Shown here: in pieces, positions 1 through 7,593 of the stretch
How the letters are laid out: every line of letters begins with the position of its first letter
How positions within the stretch are numbered: the stretch's first letter is position 1
Assembly (NCBI GenBank): GCA_009377645.1
Contig: WHTQ01000040.1
Span: 1-36,239 of the forward strand
Direction of reading: 5' to 3'
Source of the DNA: Micromonosporaceae bacterium
Lineage (GTDB): Bacteria; Actinomycetota; Actinomycetes; Mycobacteriales; Micromonosporaceae
DNA length: 36,239 nucleotides
Notes under the pieces: model-generated
The model's input: only the letters and a program-made list of their open reading frames with translations
Databases searched by the model: none
What the model was told of the DNA's origin: nothing
Program-made: the position numbers and the translations under genes

Positions 1-766
1 GAAAGCACCCCGAACCACGTGCCCTGCCCGAGGCCGCGTGGATTAACGAACCACCCTCCCAACCTCACCAGCAGGACGGAGGCACTACTCACTCAACGAA
101 TCCTTGACTACCCTGCCTCGAAAAGCTTGACATCTTCCGCCACCCTCCACTTCGGCTAAACGGCCCGGGCTCCGATCATGTTCCGACGATCATCCATGCT
201 GGCCTCGTACGCCATTATGTGTTAGCTGGAACGCGCAATCGGACCCTGGATCGGACCCTGGTGTGCCCGGATCGGGTCGGTGCGCTAGGTGTGGTCACCG
301 GCATGCCGTGGACGGACCCGTAAGCCTTACCCTGCCAGGCTCCCAGGTCGACATGCTTCGGGCGATAGTCGCCGCGGGGGGCCAAGAGCATGTCCGCGTG
401 GATAGCCGAAGCGGTGGCCCAGCAGCTGGCCGAGCGCGACGGCCGAGCGAACACCAGCTGCCCGCGCCGTGCCGCGAACGTAGTCGGAGTGAGCCACCCC
501 GGTCTGGTGGAGTCTCCTCATCGACGTGTACCCGACGGAAAGTCGGTGGTGGCACGACCCAGCCGTAGCTGCGGACGATGCGGTCGCGACTATGCCTCGA
601 CTCAGCGACAGCAGCGCAGCGCACCCATACACCGGAAGGCCGCGTCGTGCCGTGAGATGCCAGCGAGAATCACCCGATCACGTCCCCGTCCGGGTGACAC
701 CTTGATGACAGATGATCAATACCTTGATCATCTACTAAGACGATCAAGGCGTTTATCTCCGCTTTC
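1..766. other. Gene-poor flank at the 3' side of tRNA-Ala
   Basis: I see no convincing protein-coding gene here. Reading frames are open but lack actinobacterial codon bias, and base composition is visibly less GC-rich than in the genes that follow. The plus-strand frame at 390-446 reads like the end of a ribbon-helix-helix/VapB-type antitoxin (MSAWIAEAVAQQLAERDG), but a TAG lies 22 nt upstream in the same frame and no start or partner toxin is present, so at best it is a decayed fragment. The stretch lies directly after the 3' end of a tRNA gene, the usual integration site for actinomycete integrative elements, so it may be the worn end of one. That is inference; no integrase or clear duplicated tRNA end is visible in the window. 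Confidence 0.4.
710..733. repeat. Perfect 10-bp AT-rich palindrome with satellite half-sites
   Basis: AGATGATCAA at 710-719 and TTGATCATCT at 724-733 are exact reverse complements around a 4-nt loop. CCTTGAT occurs again at 700-706 and 722-728, and inverted at 742-748, so the 50-bp stretch is a cluster of half-sites. It lies about 34 nt beyond the 3' end of the minus-strand tRNA-Ala. It could be a terminator hairpin for that tRNA (no T-tract follows), an operator, or recombinase arm sites. The sequence alone does not decide. Confidence 0.6.
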
Positions 767-843
<77 letters not shown>

Positions 844-906
844 ACCGGGGCTTCGCCGCCCCGGGCGGCCCGTTCACCGGACAAAGCCGGCAGTGGACCG
901 TCGCCA

Positions 907-936
907 ACCATAGCAGGGCCGGAAGATCCCCCCCAA
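907..936 (-). promoter_or_regulatory. Candidate promoter of tRNA-Ala
   Basis: On the minus strand TTGGGG (936-931) and TATGGT (912-907) are separated by 18 nt, a fair match to a housekeeping actinobacterial promoter. Transcription would begin near 900, giving a leader of about 55 nt before the tRNA. No other use for a minus-strand promoter is visible here. Confidence 0.35.
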
Positions 937-1070
937 CCAGGTTCGGCCCCGGCGCCGCGGGTGCGCCCGGTGCCGGTGTGGCGCGGCGGTGCGCTGGCGA
1001 GATCACCGTAACCTCAGGTGAGGCGGTCATTTCGCCGGGCCTCGGAGATCGGGTCCAGCGACAGAGGGGA

Positions 1071-1802
1071 GTGCGGTTGCCGACTTCGGTGCTGCTCGCT
1101 GTTCTCGTCGCCGCGAGTCTGCTGGCGTTGGCACCGGCGCTGGTCCGCCGGTATGACGCTGCCGAGCGGCTGGAGGCGGAGCGGGCACAGTCGACGGCGC
1201 GGGTGCTGTCACGCACCCCGCGCCGGCGCACCGTGCCCGGGCGGCGTCCGGTCAACCCGTCCCGGGTCCTGGTGCCGACCCTGCGGGTGGCCGCCCCGGC
1301 ACCGGAGCAGCCCCGGTACGCGAGCATCCCGCGACCCGGGTCCCCGGCAGCCGACCGGGCACCCCGCGGGCTGGCGGTCGCGCCCCGGTCGGCGCCCCCG
1401 GCAAGCCGGCCGGTCCGGCCCCGACACTCCCCGGCGGTCTACCGGCGCCGCCGGACGCTGGCCGCCCTGCTGCTGCTCAACACCGTGGAGCTGGTCGGGG
1501 TGGCGGCGGTCGGACCCGGGTTCTGGGTCGGGTTCGCGGTGACCGGCAGCCTGCTGCTGGCGTTCATCGTCCACCTGCGCAACCTGGCCCTCGCCGACCG
1601 GCAGCGCCGGCGGGCCGAGCACCGGCGGCGGGCCTGGCTGGTCGCCCAGCAGGCCGAGGTGCGGCGGGAGCAGGACCGGCGGGCGGCCGAGCGGCGGGCC
1701 GCCGCGCGCCGGCTGGCCGGGCAGCGGGAGTCGCTGCGCCGGGCCGGTGACGGCTGGTCGGCGGCGCCCACCGTCTCGTACCGCCGCGCCCGCGGCGAGT
1801 AG
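1071..1802 (+). CDS. glpR: Divisome membrane protein SepX/GlpR (gephyrin-like Glp receptor)
   Basis: A 243-residue membrane protein of the actinobacterial SepX/GlpR family. In Streptomyces SepX supports septation, and in corynebacteria GlpR is the membrane receptor of the gephyrin-like protein Glp that binds FtsZ (established for those families). Visible here are an N-terminal membrane segment (about residues 4-22), a basic Pro/Arg-rich linker (residues 45-125), two hydrophobic segments (about 127-172), and a long Arg/Ala/Gln-rich cytoplasmic tail that looks helical or coiled. GTG at 1071 begins the conserved stretch; a purine-rich AGAGGGGA lies right before it, so TTG at 1077, with better spacing, is an alternative. 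The open frame continues upstream through the tRNA and must not be used. The gene faces the glp operon tail to tail with a 12-nt gap, so receptor and ligand genes are neighbours on opposite strands. Confidence 0.85.
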   Translation: MRLPTSVLLAVLVAASLLALAPALVRRYDAAERLEAERAQSTARVLSRTPRRRTVPGRRPVNPSRVLVPTLRVAAPAPEQPRYASIPRPGSPAADRAPRGLAVAPRSAPPASRPVRPRHSPAVYRRRRTLAALLLLNTVELVGVAAVGPGFWVGFAVTGSLLLAFIVHLRNLALADRQRRRAEHRRRAWLVAQQAEVRREQDRRAAERRAAARRLAGQRESLRRAGDGWSAAPTVSYRRARGE

Positions 1803-1814
1803 TGCCCAGAGGGC

Positions 1815-2483
1815 TCAGCTGCCGGGGGCGTCCGGGGTCCGGGCGGCCCGGAGCCGGTGCCAGCGGGCCAGCAGGCCGCCGTCGGCGGTCACGTCCTCCA
1901 CCGTCAGCGCGTACCCCACGTGATCGCGCCACGCACCGTCGATGAACATGTACCGCGGGTGAAACGCCTCCTCGCGGAAGCCCAGCTTGTCCACCACCCG
2001 CCGGCTGGCCCGGTTCTCCGGCCGGATGTTCACCTCGACCCGGTGCAGCCCGCCCAGCCCGAACGCGTGGTCGACCAGCAGCGCCAGCGCGGTCGGCATG
2101 ACCCCCCGGCCGGCCACCGCCGAGTCCACCCAGTATCCGACATATCCGGACCCGAACGCCCGCCGGGTGATGCTGCCCAGTCCGATGTGGCCGACGTACC
2201 GCTCGCCGCCGCGGCCACCCGGCTCCCGCAGCCGGATCGCGAACGGCATCGCGCTGCCGTCCCGCGCCGACCGGCGCAGGTCCCGGTAGAACAGCCGGTA
2301 CGCGGCCGGTGAGTTGAGCTCCTCCCACGGGCCGACCGCGGTCGGCTCCCAGGGCGCCAGCCAGGCCTGGTTCGCCCGGCGCACCGCCGACCACGGCTCC
2401 GCGTCGCCGCGACGGTAGGGGCGCAGCACCACCGAACCGTCGGTCAGCACCGCCGGCCAACCGATCTGCCCGGAGTAGACCAT
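1815..2483 (-). CDS. RimJ-type GNAT N-acetyltransferase
   Basis: A 222-residue GCN5-related acetyltransferase of the RimJ/RimL type, which transfers acetyl from acetyl-CoA, often to protein N-termini. The N-terminal part has the family pattern VVLRPYRRGDAEPW, the middle has YVGHIGLG and GYVGYWVDSAVAGRG, and the C-terminal part has RVEVNIRPENRASRRVVDKLGF, the usual acetyl-CoA loop and NxxS/R helix. It is last in the tight minus-strand run with Glp and GalU, and this arrangement recurs in other actinobacteria, so a link to cell division or envelope proteins is plausible but unproven. ATG 2483 lies 5 nt past the Glp stop; GTG 2486 or GTG 2492 (overlapping the Glp stop) are alternatives. The physiological substrate cannot be read from sequence. 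Confidence 0.85.
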   Translation of the reverse strand: MVYSGQIGWPAVLTDGSVVLRPYRRGDAEPWSAVRRANQAWLAPWEPTAVGPWEELNSPAAYRLFYRDLRRSARDGSAMPFAIRLREPGGRGGERYVGHIGLGSITRRAFGSGYVGYWVDSAVAGRGVMPTALALLVDHAFGLGGLHRVEVNIRPENRASRRVVDKLGFREEAFHPRYMFIDGAWRDHVGYALTVEDVTADGGLLARWHRLRAARTPDAPGS

Positions 2484-2488
2484 CACGA

Positions 2489-3826
2489 TCACCGACGCCG
2501 GTCGAGCATCAGCACGTCCACGTTGGAGCCTACCGGGGCGCTGGCCACCCGCTCGCCGAGCACCAGCAGCCCGTTGCAGCCGGTCAGCCCGGACAGCGAG
2601 TACGGGCCACCGGCCAGCGGCTGCACCGTGTACCCACCACCCCTCCGCTCGGCCACCAGCGCGGGGCGGAACTCCCGCAGCCCGGCCGGGGACTGCACCG
2701 CCGCCAGCAGGTGCCCGCGCACGCTCGGGCGGAACACCGGCTCGGCCCCGACCAGCACCTGGATCGCCGGCCGGGCCAGCAGCTCGAACCCGATCATCGC
2801 CGCGCCCGGGTCGCCGGGCAGGCAGATGATCGGGACCTCCTCCACCCCGACCGTGCCGAACCCGAGCATCCCGCACGGGTGCACCGCCAGCTCGGTGAAC
2901 GACACCGAGCCGGCGCGCGGCCCGTCCCGGCGGGCCAGCACCCGCCGCACCATGTCGCCCGGCCCGGTGCCGGTCCCGCCGGTGGTCACGATCAGATCCG
3001 CCCGCAGCGTCTGGTCCTCCACCAGCCCGCGCAGGCCCTCCGGGTCGTCGTCGCAGATCCCGACCCGGTACGCGTACCCGCCGGCCTCGCTGGCGGCGGC
3101 GGTCAGCGCGTGCGAGCTGACGTCGACCACCTGGCCGGGCTGGCTGACCCGGCCGGCGTCGACCAGCTCGTCGCCGGTGGCGGCCACCACCACCCGCGGG
3201 GCGGGCCGCACCGCCACGTGCGTGATGCCGGTCGCCGCGAACGCCGCCACCTGGAACGGGGTCACCGTGCTCCCGGCGCGCGCCAGCACCGTCCCGGCGA
3301 CGATCTCCTCGCCGGCCCGGCGGACCCCGTGCCCCCGCACCGGCAGCCGGTCGATCTCCACGGCAGCCATGCCCTGGTCGGTCCACTCCGCCGGCACGAC
3401 CGTGTCGGCGCCCCCGGGCAGCGGCGCGCCGGCCGCCACCGAGAAGCACGTCCCCGGGGTCAGCCGCACCGGTCGCCAGCTGGCCGCGGTCAGGTCACCG
3501 ATCACCGACAGCCGGAGCGGCCGCTCCGCCCGGCCCGGATCGTCCACCCGCACCGCGTACCCGTCGATCGCGGCGCAGTCGAACGACGGGGACCCGTGCG
3601 GGGCGGGCACGTCCTCGGCGAGCACCGTCCCGTACGCCTGGGTGAGGTCGAGGTCCAGCGGTGGCAGCGGCTGCAGCCGGCGCAACGCGCTGCCCAGGTA
3701 GTCGGCCAGCGGCGTGAGCGCCTCCGGCACCTCCGTGCTACCGGGCCCGGCCGCTTGACCGCGGGCTCCGCTGGCGCTCCGCCCGCTGGCGCTCCGCCCG
3801 CTGGCGGCCCCGACCGCGCCCGGCAT
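2489..3826 (-). CDS. glp: Gephyrin-like molybdotransferase Glp (MoeA family)
   Basis: A MoeA/gephyrin-family protein of about 445 residues. Classical MoeA inserts molybdenum into adenylylated molybdopterin; the actinobacterial Glp branch, encoded next to GlpR and GalU, binds FtsZ and the GlpR receptor in corynebacteria (established there). Family features include LTPLADYLGSALRRL at the start of the conserved fold, FDCAAIDGYAVR, the phosphate-binding loop TTGGTGTGPGDMVRR, and the C-terminal LPGDPGAAMIGFELLARP. The start at ATG 3826 lies 5 nt after galU. The first 30 residues are a low-complexity Ser/Gly/Arg stretch (ASGRSASGRSASG) encoded by a repeat element also found in two other genes of this window (see repeat at 3741). 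The conserved fold begins only at about residue 35, so this N-terminal extension is probably not part of the enzyme fold. A later start inside the repeat is possible. Confidence 0.85.
   Translation of the reverse strand: MPGAVGAASGRSASGRSASGARGQAAGPGSTEVPEALTPLADYLGSALRRLQPLPPLDLDLTQAYGTVLAEDVPAPHGSPSFDCAAIDGYAVRVDDPGRAERPLRLSVIGDLTAASWRPVRLTPGTCFSVAAGAPLPGGADTVVPAEWTDQGMAAVEIDRLPVRGHGVRRAGEEIVAGTVLARAGSTVTPFQVAAFAATGITHVAVRPAPRVVVAATGDELVDAGRVSQPGQVVDVSSHALTAAASEAGGYAYRVGICDDDPEGLRGLVEDQTLRADLIVTTGGTGTGPGDMVRRVLARRDGPRAGSVSFTELAVHPCGMLGFGTVGVEEVPIICLPGDPGAAMIGFELLARPAIQVLVGAEPVFRPSVRGHLLAAVQSPAGLREFRPALVAERRGGGYTVQPLAGGPYSLSGLTGCNGLLVLGERVASAPVGSNVDVLMLDRRR
3741..3809 (-). repeat. In-CDS repeat element, copy 1 (5' end of glp)
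   Basis: Read in the coding direction, this stretch carries GCCGCCAGCGGGCGGAGCG, then a second near-identical unit (15-bp tandem period, about 2.5 units at 3771-3807), and ends in CGCGGTCAAGCGGCC. The start (GCCAGCGGGCG) and end (CGGTCAASCGGCC) modules match those in the radical SAM gene (25308-25413) and pepA (35278-35340), in the same orientation relative to the coding strand. Here it is read one base out of phase with the other two copies and encodes a Ser/Gly/Arg run. Confidence 0.7.
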
Positions 3827-3831
3827 CCGGG

Positions 3832-4767
3832 TCAGTCCCCCGCCAGGAAGCCGGCCAGCCACCGCTTGAACTCCGGCCCCAGGCCGTCGCGCTGGCACGC
3901 CAGCTGCACCACCGCTTGCAGGTAGCCGAGCGGGACCCCGGTGTCGTAGCGCACGCCGCGGTGGATCACCCCGTGCACCGGCGTCCCCTCGGCCAGCAGC
4001 AGCGCCATCGCGTCGGTCAGCTGGATCTCACCACCGCTGCCCGGCTTGGTCCGCCGGATCGCGTCGAAGATCCCGCTCGGCAGCACGTACCGGCCGATCA
4101 CCGCCAGGTTGCTGGGGGCGTCGGCCAGCGCCGGCTTCTCCACCAGACCGGTGACCCGCACCGTGCTCTTCGGCGCGCCCAGCGCCGGGTCGGCCGGCTC
4201 CACCGAACCGATCCCGTACCGGTTGACCTGGTCGTCGGGCACCTCCAGGAACGCCAGCACGATCCCGCCGGTGTGCTGCTGCAGGCTCAGCATCCGGGAC
4301 AGCAGCGGGTCGGACGGCTCCGGGAACTCGTCCGGCAGCAGCACCGCGAACGGCGCCCCGCCCACGTGCGCCTCCGCGTACCCGACCGCGTGACCGAGCC
4401 CCAGCATCTCCGGCTGCCGGACGGTGTAGATGTCGGCCAGCTCGGAGGGGCGCCGGATCGCGTCCAGCCGGGCCTGGTCGCCCTTGGCCGCCAGCACCGC
4501 CTCCAGGTCCGGGCGCCGGTCGAAGTGGTCCACCATCGACGTCTTGCCCCGCCCGGTGATCAGCAGCACGCTGCTGAGCCCGGCCGCCGCCGACTCCTCC
4601 ACGATGTACTGCAGGACCGGCCGGTCCACCACCGGCAGCAGCTCCTTCGGCACCGTCTTGGTGGCGGGCAGGAACCGGGTGGCGAAGCCGGCGGCCGGGA
4701 TGACTGCGCAGGTCGCACGGTCCGGAGCGCGCTGCGGAGCGCGGGGTGGGGCGGAGTCCGGTGCCAT
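3832..4767 (-). CDS. galU: UTP--glucose-1-phosphate uridylyltransferase
   Basis: A 311-residue nucleotidyltransferase that makes UDP-glucose from UTP and glucose-1-phosphate for polysaccharide and glycolipid synthesis. The nucleotide-binding signature AAGFATRFLPATKTVPKE lies at residues 25-42. VLLPDEF holds the metal-binding aspartate, GLVEKP the sugar-binding segment, and VRYDTGVPLGYLQA the typical GalU C-terminal motif. Full family length. Spacing to the upstream diguanylate cyclase is 9 nt and to glp 5 nt, so they are probably co-transcribed. In addition, TAGTCT six nt before the ATG gives a possible internal leaderless promoter, while GGAGG directly abuts the ATG, too close to work well as a ribosome site. 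The first 18 residues are a variable Pro/Ala/Arg leader. Confidence 0.93.
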   Translation of the reverse strand: MAPDSAPPRAPQRAPDRATCAVIPAAGFATRFLPATKTVPKELLPVVDRPVLQYIVEESAAAGLSSVLLITGRGKTSMVDHFDRRPDLEAVLAAKGDQARLDAIRRPSELADIYTVRQPEMLGLGHAVGYAEAHVGGAPFAVLLPDEFPEPSDPLLSRMLSLQQHTGGIVLAFLEVPDDQVNRYGIGSVEPADPALGAPKSTVRVTGLVEKPALADAPSNLAVIGRYVLPSGIFDAIRRTKPGSGGEIQLTDAMALLLAEGTPVHGVIHRGVRYDTGVPLGYLQAVVQLACQRDGLGPEFKRWLAGFLAGD

Positions 4768-4773
4768 CCTCCG

Positions 4774-4779
4774 AGACTA
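4774..4779 (-). promoter_or_regulatory. -10 box for a leaderless galU transcript
   Basis: TAGTCT on the minus strand ends exactly 6 nt before the galU ATG, matching the TANNNT-N6-start arrangement seen at several other genes of this window. It overlaps the TAG stop codon of the diguanylate cyclase gene. It would allow galU-glp-rimJ to be expressed apart from the cyclase. Confidence 0.4.
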
Positions 4780-6798
4780 TCGGCCGCGGGTCTGCCGCGG
4801 CGCTCGCGCCCCGCCGGCCTGCGGCAGGTCGTCGGCCGGGATCCGGGCGCCGGCCCGGACCGGCAGCTCGGCGGCGGCCACCGGGACCGGTCCGGCGGTG
4901 GCGACCCGGTACGTGTCGCGGCCGCCCGCCTTCGCCGCGTAGAGCGCGTCGTCGGCGGCGTCCAGCAACGCCGGCGGGGTGAGGGCGTGGTCCGGGTACA
5001 CGGCGATCCCGATCGAGGTGGTGACCCGGATCGGCACCGAACCGTCGGTCCCGGCCCCGCGCGGGGCGATCACCATCGGCTGGTCCCGGACCACCGCACC
5101 GAGCCGCTGCGCCAGCACCGTGGCACCGCGGGCGTCGGTCTCCGGCAGCAGCACCACGAACTCCTCGCCGCCCTGCCGGAACGCCAGGTCCACCTCCCGG
5201 ATCTCGGACCGGATCCGCCGGGCGAACTCGACCAGCACGGTGTCGCCGGCCGGGTGCCCGTACCCGTCGTTGACCGACTTGAACCGGTCCAGGTCGAGCG
5301 CGAGCACCGCCAGCGTGTGGTGGAACCGGCTGGCCCGCTCCACCTCCCGGCGCATCGACTCCTTCAGGTAACGGTAGTTCCAGAGCCCGGTCAGCGGGTC
5401 GGTCAGCGACAGCCGCTGCGCCTCCTCGTGGGTGCGGACGTTGTCCACCGCCACCCCGGCCTGGCCGGCGAAGGTACGCAGGGTCACCAGGTCGGTGTCG
5501 TCGAACTCGTCCGCCCCGAGCCGGTCGTAGAGCGCCAGCACCCCCCGGACCGCCGGCGGCGCCGGCCACGGCGCGGCGTGCACCGCGAGCCCTCCCGGGG
5601 CGCTGATCGGGACCACGACATAGGTCCGGCAGGCCGGCTCGGCCGGATGCGGGGCCGGACCGTCCCGGCTCACCCGGCCCCGGCGAGCCTGACCGGCGGC
5701 GGCCACCGAGCCGAGCAGGCCATCTCCCAGCGGTACGGTGACCGCGACCTCGGCGCCGCCGGGTGCGCCGGCGGTGGCGTGTCCGACCAGCGTCCCGCTG
5801 TCCTGATCCAGCAGCAGCACCGCCCCGGACCGGGCGCTGGTCGCGGTGACCGCGGTCTGCAGGATCACCTGCAGGATCCGGTCCAGGTCGTGGGTGCTGG
5901 ACAGAGTGTCGCCCAACACCGCCAGGTGCCGCCGCAGCTGGTCCCGGCTGGCGGTGAGCGCCAGCACGTACGACTGGGTGCGGTGCGCCATCCGGTTGAA
6001 GGCGTCCGCCAGCCGCCCGGCTTCGTCCCCGGCCCGCACCGGCACCCGGACGCTGAGGTCGCCCTCGGCGACCCGGTCGGCCGCCTGGGCCAGCTCGTCC
6101 AGCGGTCGGGTGGTGGACCGGGCAAGCCGCCAGGCGGCGAGCACCGCCAGCGCCCCGGCCAGCCCCACCACCCCGGTCAGCAGCGCGTAGAGATCCTGCA
6201 GATCGGTGTCCGGGACCGAGAGCGCCAGCCGCAGCGGCTGGCCCTCGGTCGGGTCCAGCCGCCGCACCCGGCGCCCGTCCGGGCTCGCTCCGCCCGGATC
6301 CACGGACACGGTCGCGCCGGCCGCCGCGGTGAGCCGCTCCACCAGCGCCGCGTCCAGCCGGGCCGCCGCCCACACCTCGCCCGTCTGGTCCGGCAGCACC
6401 GCCCGGGCGGCGATCGCCCCGTACCGCCCTGGTCCTTCCTCCGGAGGGCCCGCGCAGTCCGCCCACGGCAGCGGCGGTGACCCGGTGGTCATCAGCGCCT
6501 GGCCGGTGCCGGACTCGACGATCCGGACCGCGGCGACCAGGTCCCCGCCGGTCAGCTCGGCGGCCGCCGCCGCCCGGCGGTCGGCCGGCTGCAGGGCCAC
6601 CGCCTCGGCGGTGGTGCGCAGCTGCTGGCACAGCGAGGCGACCGCGCTCTGGGTGGCGCTGGCCGCCAGGTCGAGCTGGCGGTCGGCCCGGTCCCGGCTG
6701 ACCGCCCCGACCGTCGTGCCGACGAAGATCGCCCCGAGCAGCACCGGGCCGAGCACCACCGCGAGGAACCCGGCGGTCAGCCTGGCACGCAGGGTCAC
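4777..6798 (-). CDS. Membrane diguanylate cyclase (HAMP-GAF-GGDEF)
   Basis: A 673-residue sensor that should make cyclic di-GMP from two GTP. Order of parts: membrane segment 8-32; extracytoplasmic sensor about 33-203; membrane segment 204-223; HAMP about 226-280; GAF-like domain about 300-455; GGDEF domain about 463-625. The active-site motif is GGEEF at 543-547, metal-binding aspartates lie in LDLDRFK (D502), and an inhibitory RxxD (R534-D537) sits exactly five residues before GGEEF, so product feedback is expected. No EAL domain. The start is GTG 6798 with GGGGAGG about 6 nt upstream. It heads the run to galU, glp and rimJ, with 9 nt before galU. This suggests, by inference, that a signal at the membrane is tied to UDP-glucose supply and the divisome factor Glp. 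Confidence 0.9.
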   Translation of the reverse strand: MTLRARLTAGFLAVVLGPVLLGAIFVGTTVGAVSRDRADRQLDLAASATQSAVASLCQQLRTTAEAVALQPADRRAAAAAELTGGDLVAAVRIVESGTGQALMTTGSPPLPWADCAGPPEEGPGRYGAIAARAVLPDQTGEVWAAARLDAALVERLTAAAGATVSVDPGGASPDGRRVRRLDPTEGQPLRLALSVPDTDLQDLYALLTGVVGLAGALAVLAAWRLARSTTRPLDELAQAADRVAEGDLSVRVPVRAGDEAGRLADAFNRMAHRTQSYVLALTASRDQLRRHLAVLGDTLSSTHDLDRILQVILQTAVTATSARSGAVLLLDQDSGTLVGHATAGAPGGAEVAVTVPLGDGLLGSVAAAGQARRGRVSRDGPAPHPAEPACRTYVVVPISAPGGLAVHAAPWPAPPAVRGVLALYDRLGADEFDDTDLVTLRTFAGQAGVAVDNVRTHEEAQRLSLTDPLTGLWNYRYLKESMRREVERASRFHHTLAVLALDLDRFKSVNDGYGHPAGDTVLVEFARRIRSEIREVDLAFRQGGEEFVVLLPETDARGATVLAQRLGAVVRDQPMVIAPRGAGTDGSVPIRVTTSIGIAVYPDHALTPPALLDAADDALYAAKAGGRDTYRVATAGPVPVAAAELPVRAGARIPADDLPQAGGARAPRQTRGR

Positions 6799-6894
6799 GG
6801 CGCCTCCCCGAAGCGGTCATGCGGCTTGAGCGGGCATCACAGGTGCGATGCTTGCACAAAGGGGTACTCATCACCGACAGTACGGGACGGTTTC

Positions 6895-7506
6895 ATGTCG
6901 GATACCGGACAACTACCCGGCCCGGGTCAGGGCAAGGCGCCGGTCCGGGCCCGCATCCTGGAAGCCCGCCGCGCCCTCCCCGAGCAGGTACGGGCGGCTG
7001 CCGCGCGCCGGGTCCAGGCGGTCCTGTGCGCCGCCGTCGCGGCGGCGCGACCGGACACGATCACCGGGTACGTGCCGATCGGCACCGAGCCGGGTGGGCC
7101 GGATCTGCCGGCGGCGCTGGCCGGCGCGCTGGGTCCGGGCGGCCGGCTGCTGCTGCCGGTGCTGCGCCCGGACCGGGCGCTGGACTGGGTGGTCTACCAG
7201 CCCCCGGCGGGGCGGCCACTGTCAGCGACCGACCCGCCCGGGCCGCGGCTCGGGGTGGCCGCGCTCCGGTCCGCGTCGCTGGTGGTGGTGCCGGCGTTCG
7301 CGGTCGACCGGCGCGGGGTCCGGCTCGGCCGGGGGGGCGGATCGTACGACCGGGCGCTGGCCACGGTCTCGCCCGGCACCCAGGTGGTGGCGCTGCTGCA
7401 CGACGGTGAGCTGCTCGACCAGGACCTGCCGGCCGAGCCGCATGACCAGCGGGTATCGGCCGTCATCACCCCCGCGCTGGGCCTGCTGCCGCTGCCGGCG
7501 GGCTGA
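6895..7506 (+). CDS. 5-formyltetrahydrofolate cyclo-ligase
   Basis: A 203-residue 5-FCL (MTHFS) that converts 5-formyltetrahydrofolate with ATP to 5,10-methenyltetrahydrofolate, clearing an inhibitory folate. The N-terminal helix KAPVRARILEARRALP carries the ATP-binding basic residues. VPAFAVDRRGVRLGRGGGSYDRAL is the signature loop; the second aromatic usually present (GGGYYDR) is Ser-Tyr here. Length is normal. I chose ATG 6895 because the conserved helix begins shortly after it; ATG 6826 would add 23 unconserved residues. It is divergent from the diguanylate cyclase, with 96 nt between starts. TTGCAC (6852-6857) and GACAGT (6876-6881) are a weak promoter candidate there. Its place beside galU and fmdB is common in actinobacteria. 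Confidence 0.9.
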   Translation: MSDTGQLPGPGQGKAPVRARILEARRALPEQVRAAAARRVQAVLCAAVAAARPDTITGYVPIGTEPGGPDLPAALAGALGPGGRLLLPVLRPDRALDWVVYQPPAGRPLSATDPPGPRLGVAALRSASLVVVPAFAVDRRGVRLGRGGGSYDRALATVSPGTQVVALLHDGELLDQDLPAEPHDQRVSAVITPALGLLPLPAG

Positions 7507-7551
7507 CCCCCGGCCCCTGCGGTGGACAATCGGCCGGCCGATGGAGCACTA

Positions 7552-7578
7552 TTAGCACTCGGGTACACCGAGTGCCAG
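7552..7578 (+). promoter_or_regulatory. CIRCE-like HrcA operator upstream of fmdB
   Basis: TTAGCACTC at 7552-7560, nine bases, then GAGTGCCAG at 7570-7578. The CIRCE consensus is TTAGCACTC-N9-GAGTGCTAA, so the left half is perfect and the right half matches 7 of 9, with exact 9-nt spacing; an 8-bp perfect inverted core GCACTCGG/CCGAGTGC results. It ends 15 nt before the GTG of fmdB. A possible promoter, TGGACA (7523-7528) with CACTAT (7547-7552), would place the operator at the transcription start. HrcA control of heat-shock genes is established; control of fmdB is inference. Confidence 0.7.
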
Positions 7579-7593
7579 ATTCGGAGGATAGCC

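Noticed and set aside
1012-1023. CCTCAGGTGAGG inverted repeat upstream of glpR as an operator
   Set aside because: Only five-base arms; too short to support without conservation data.
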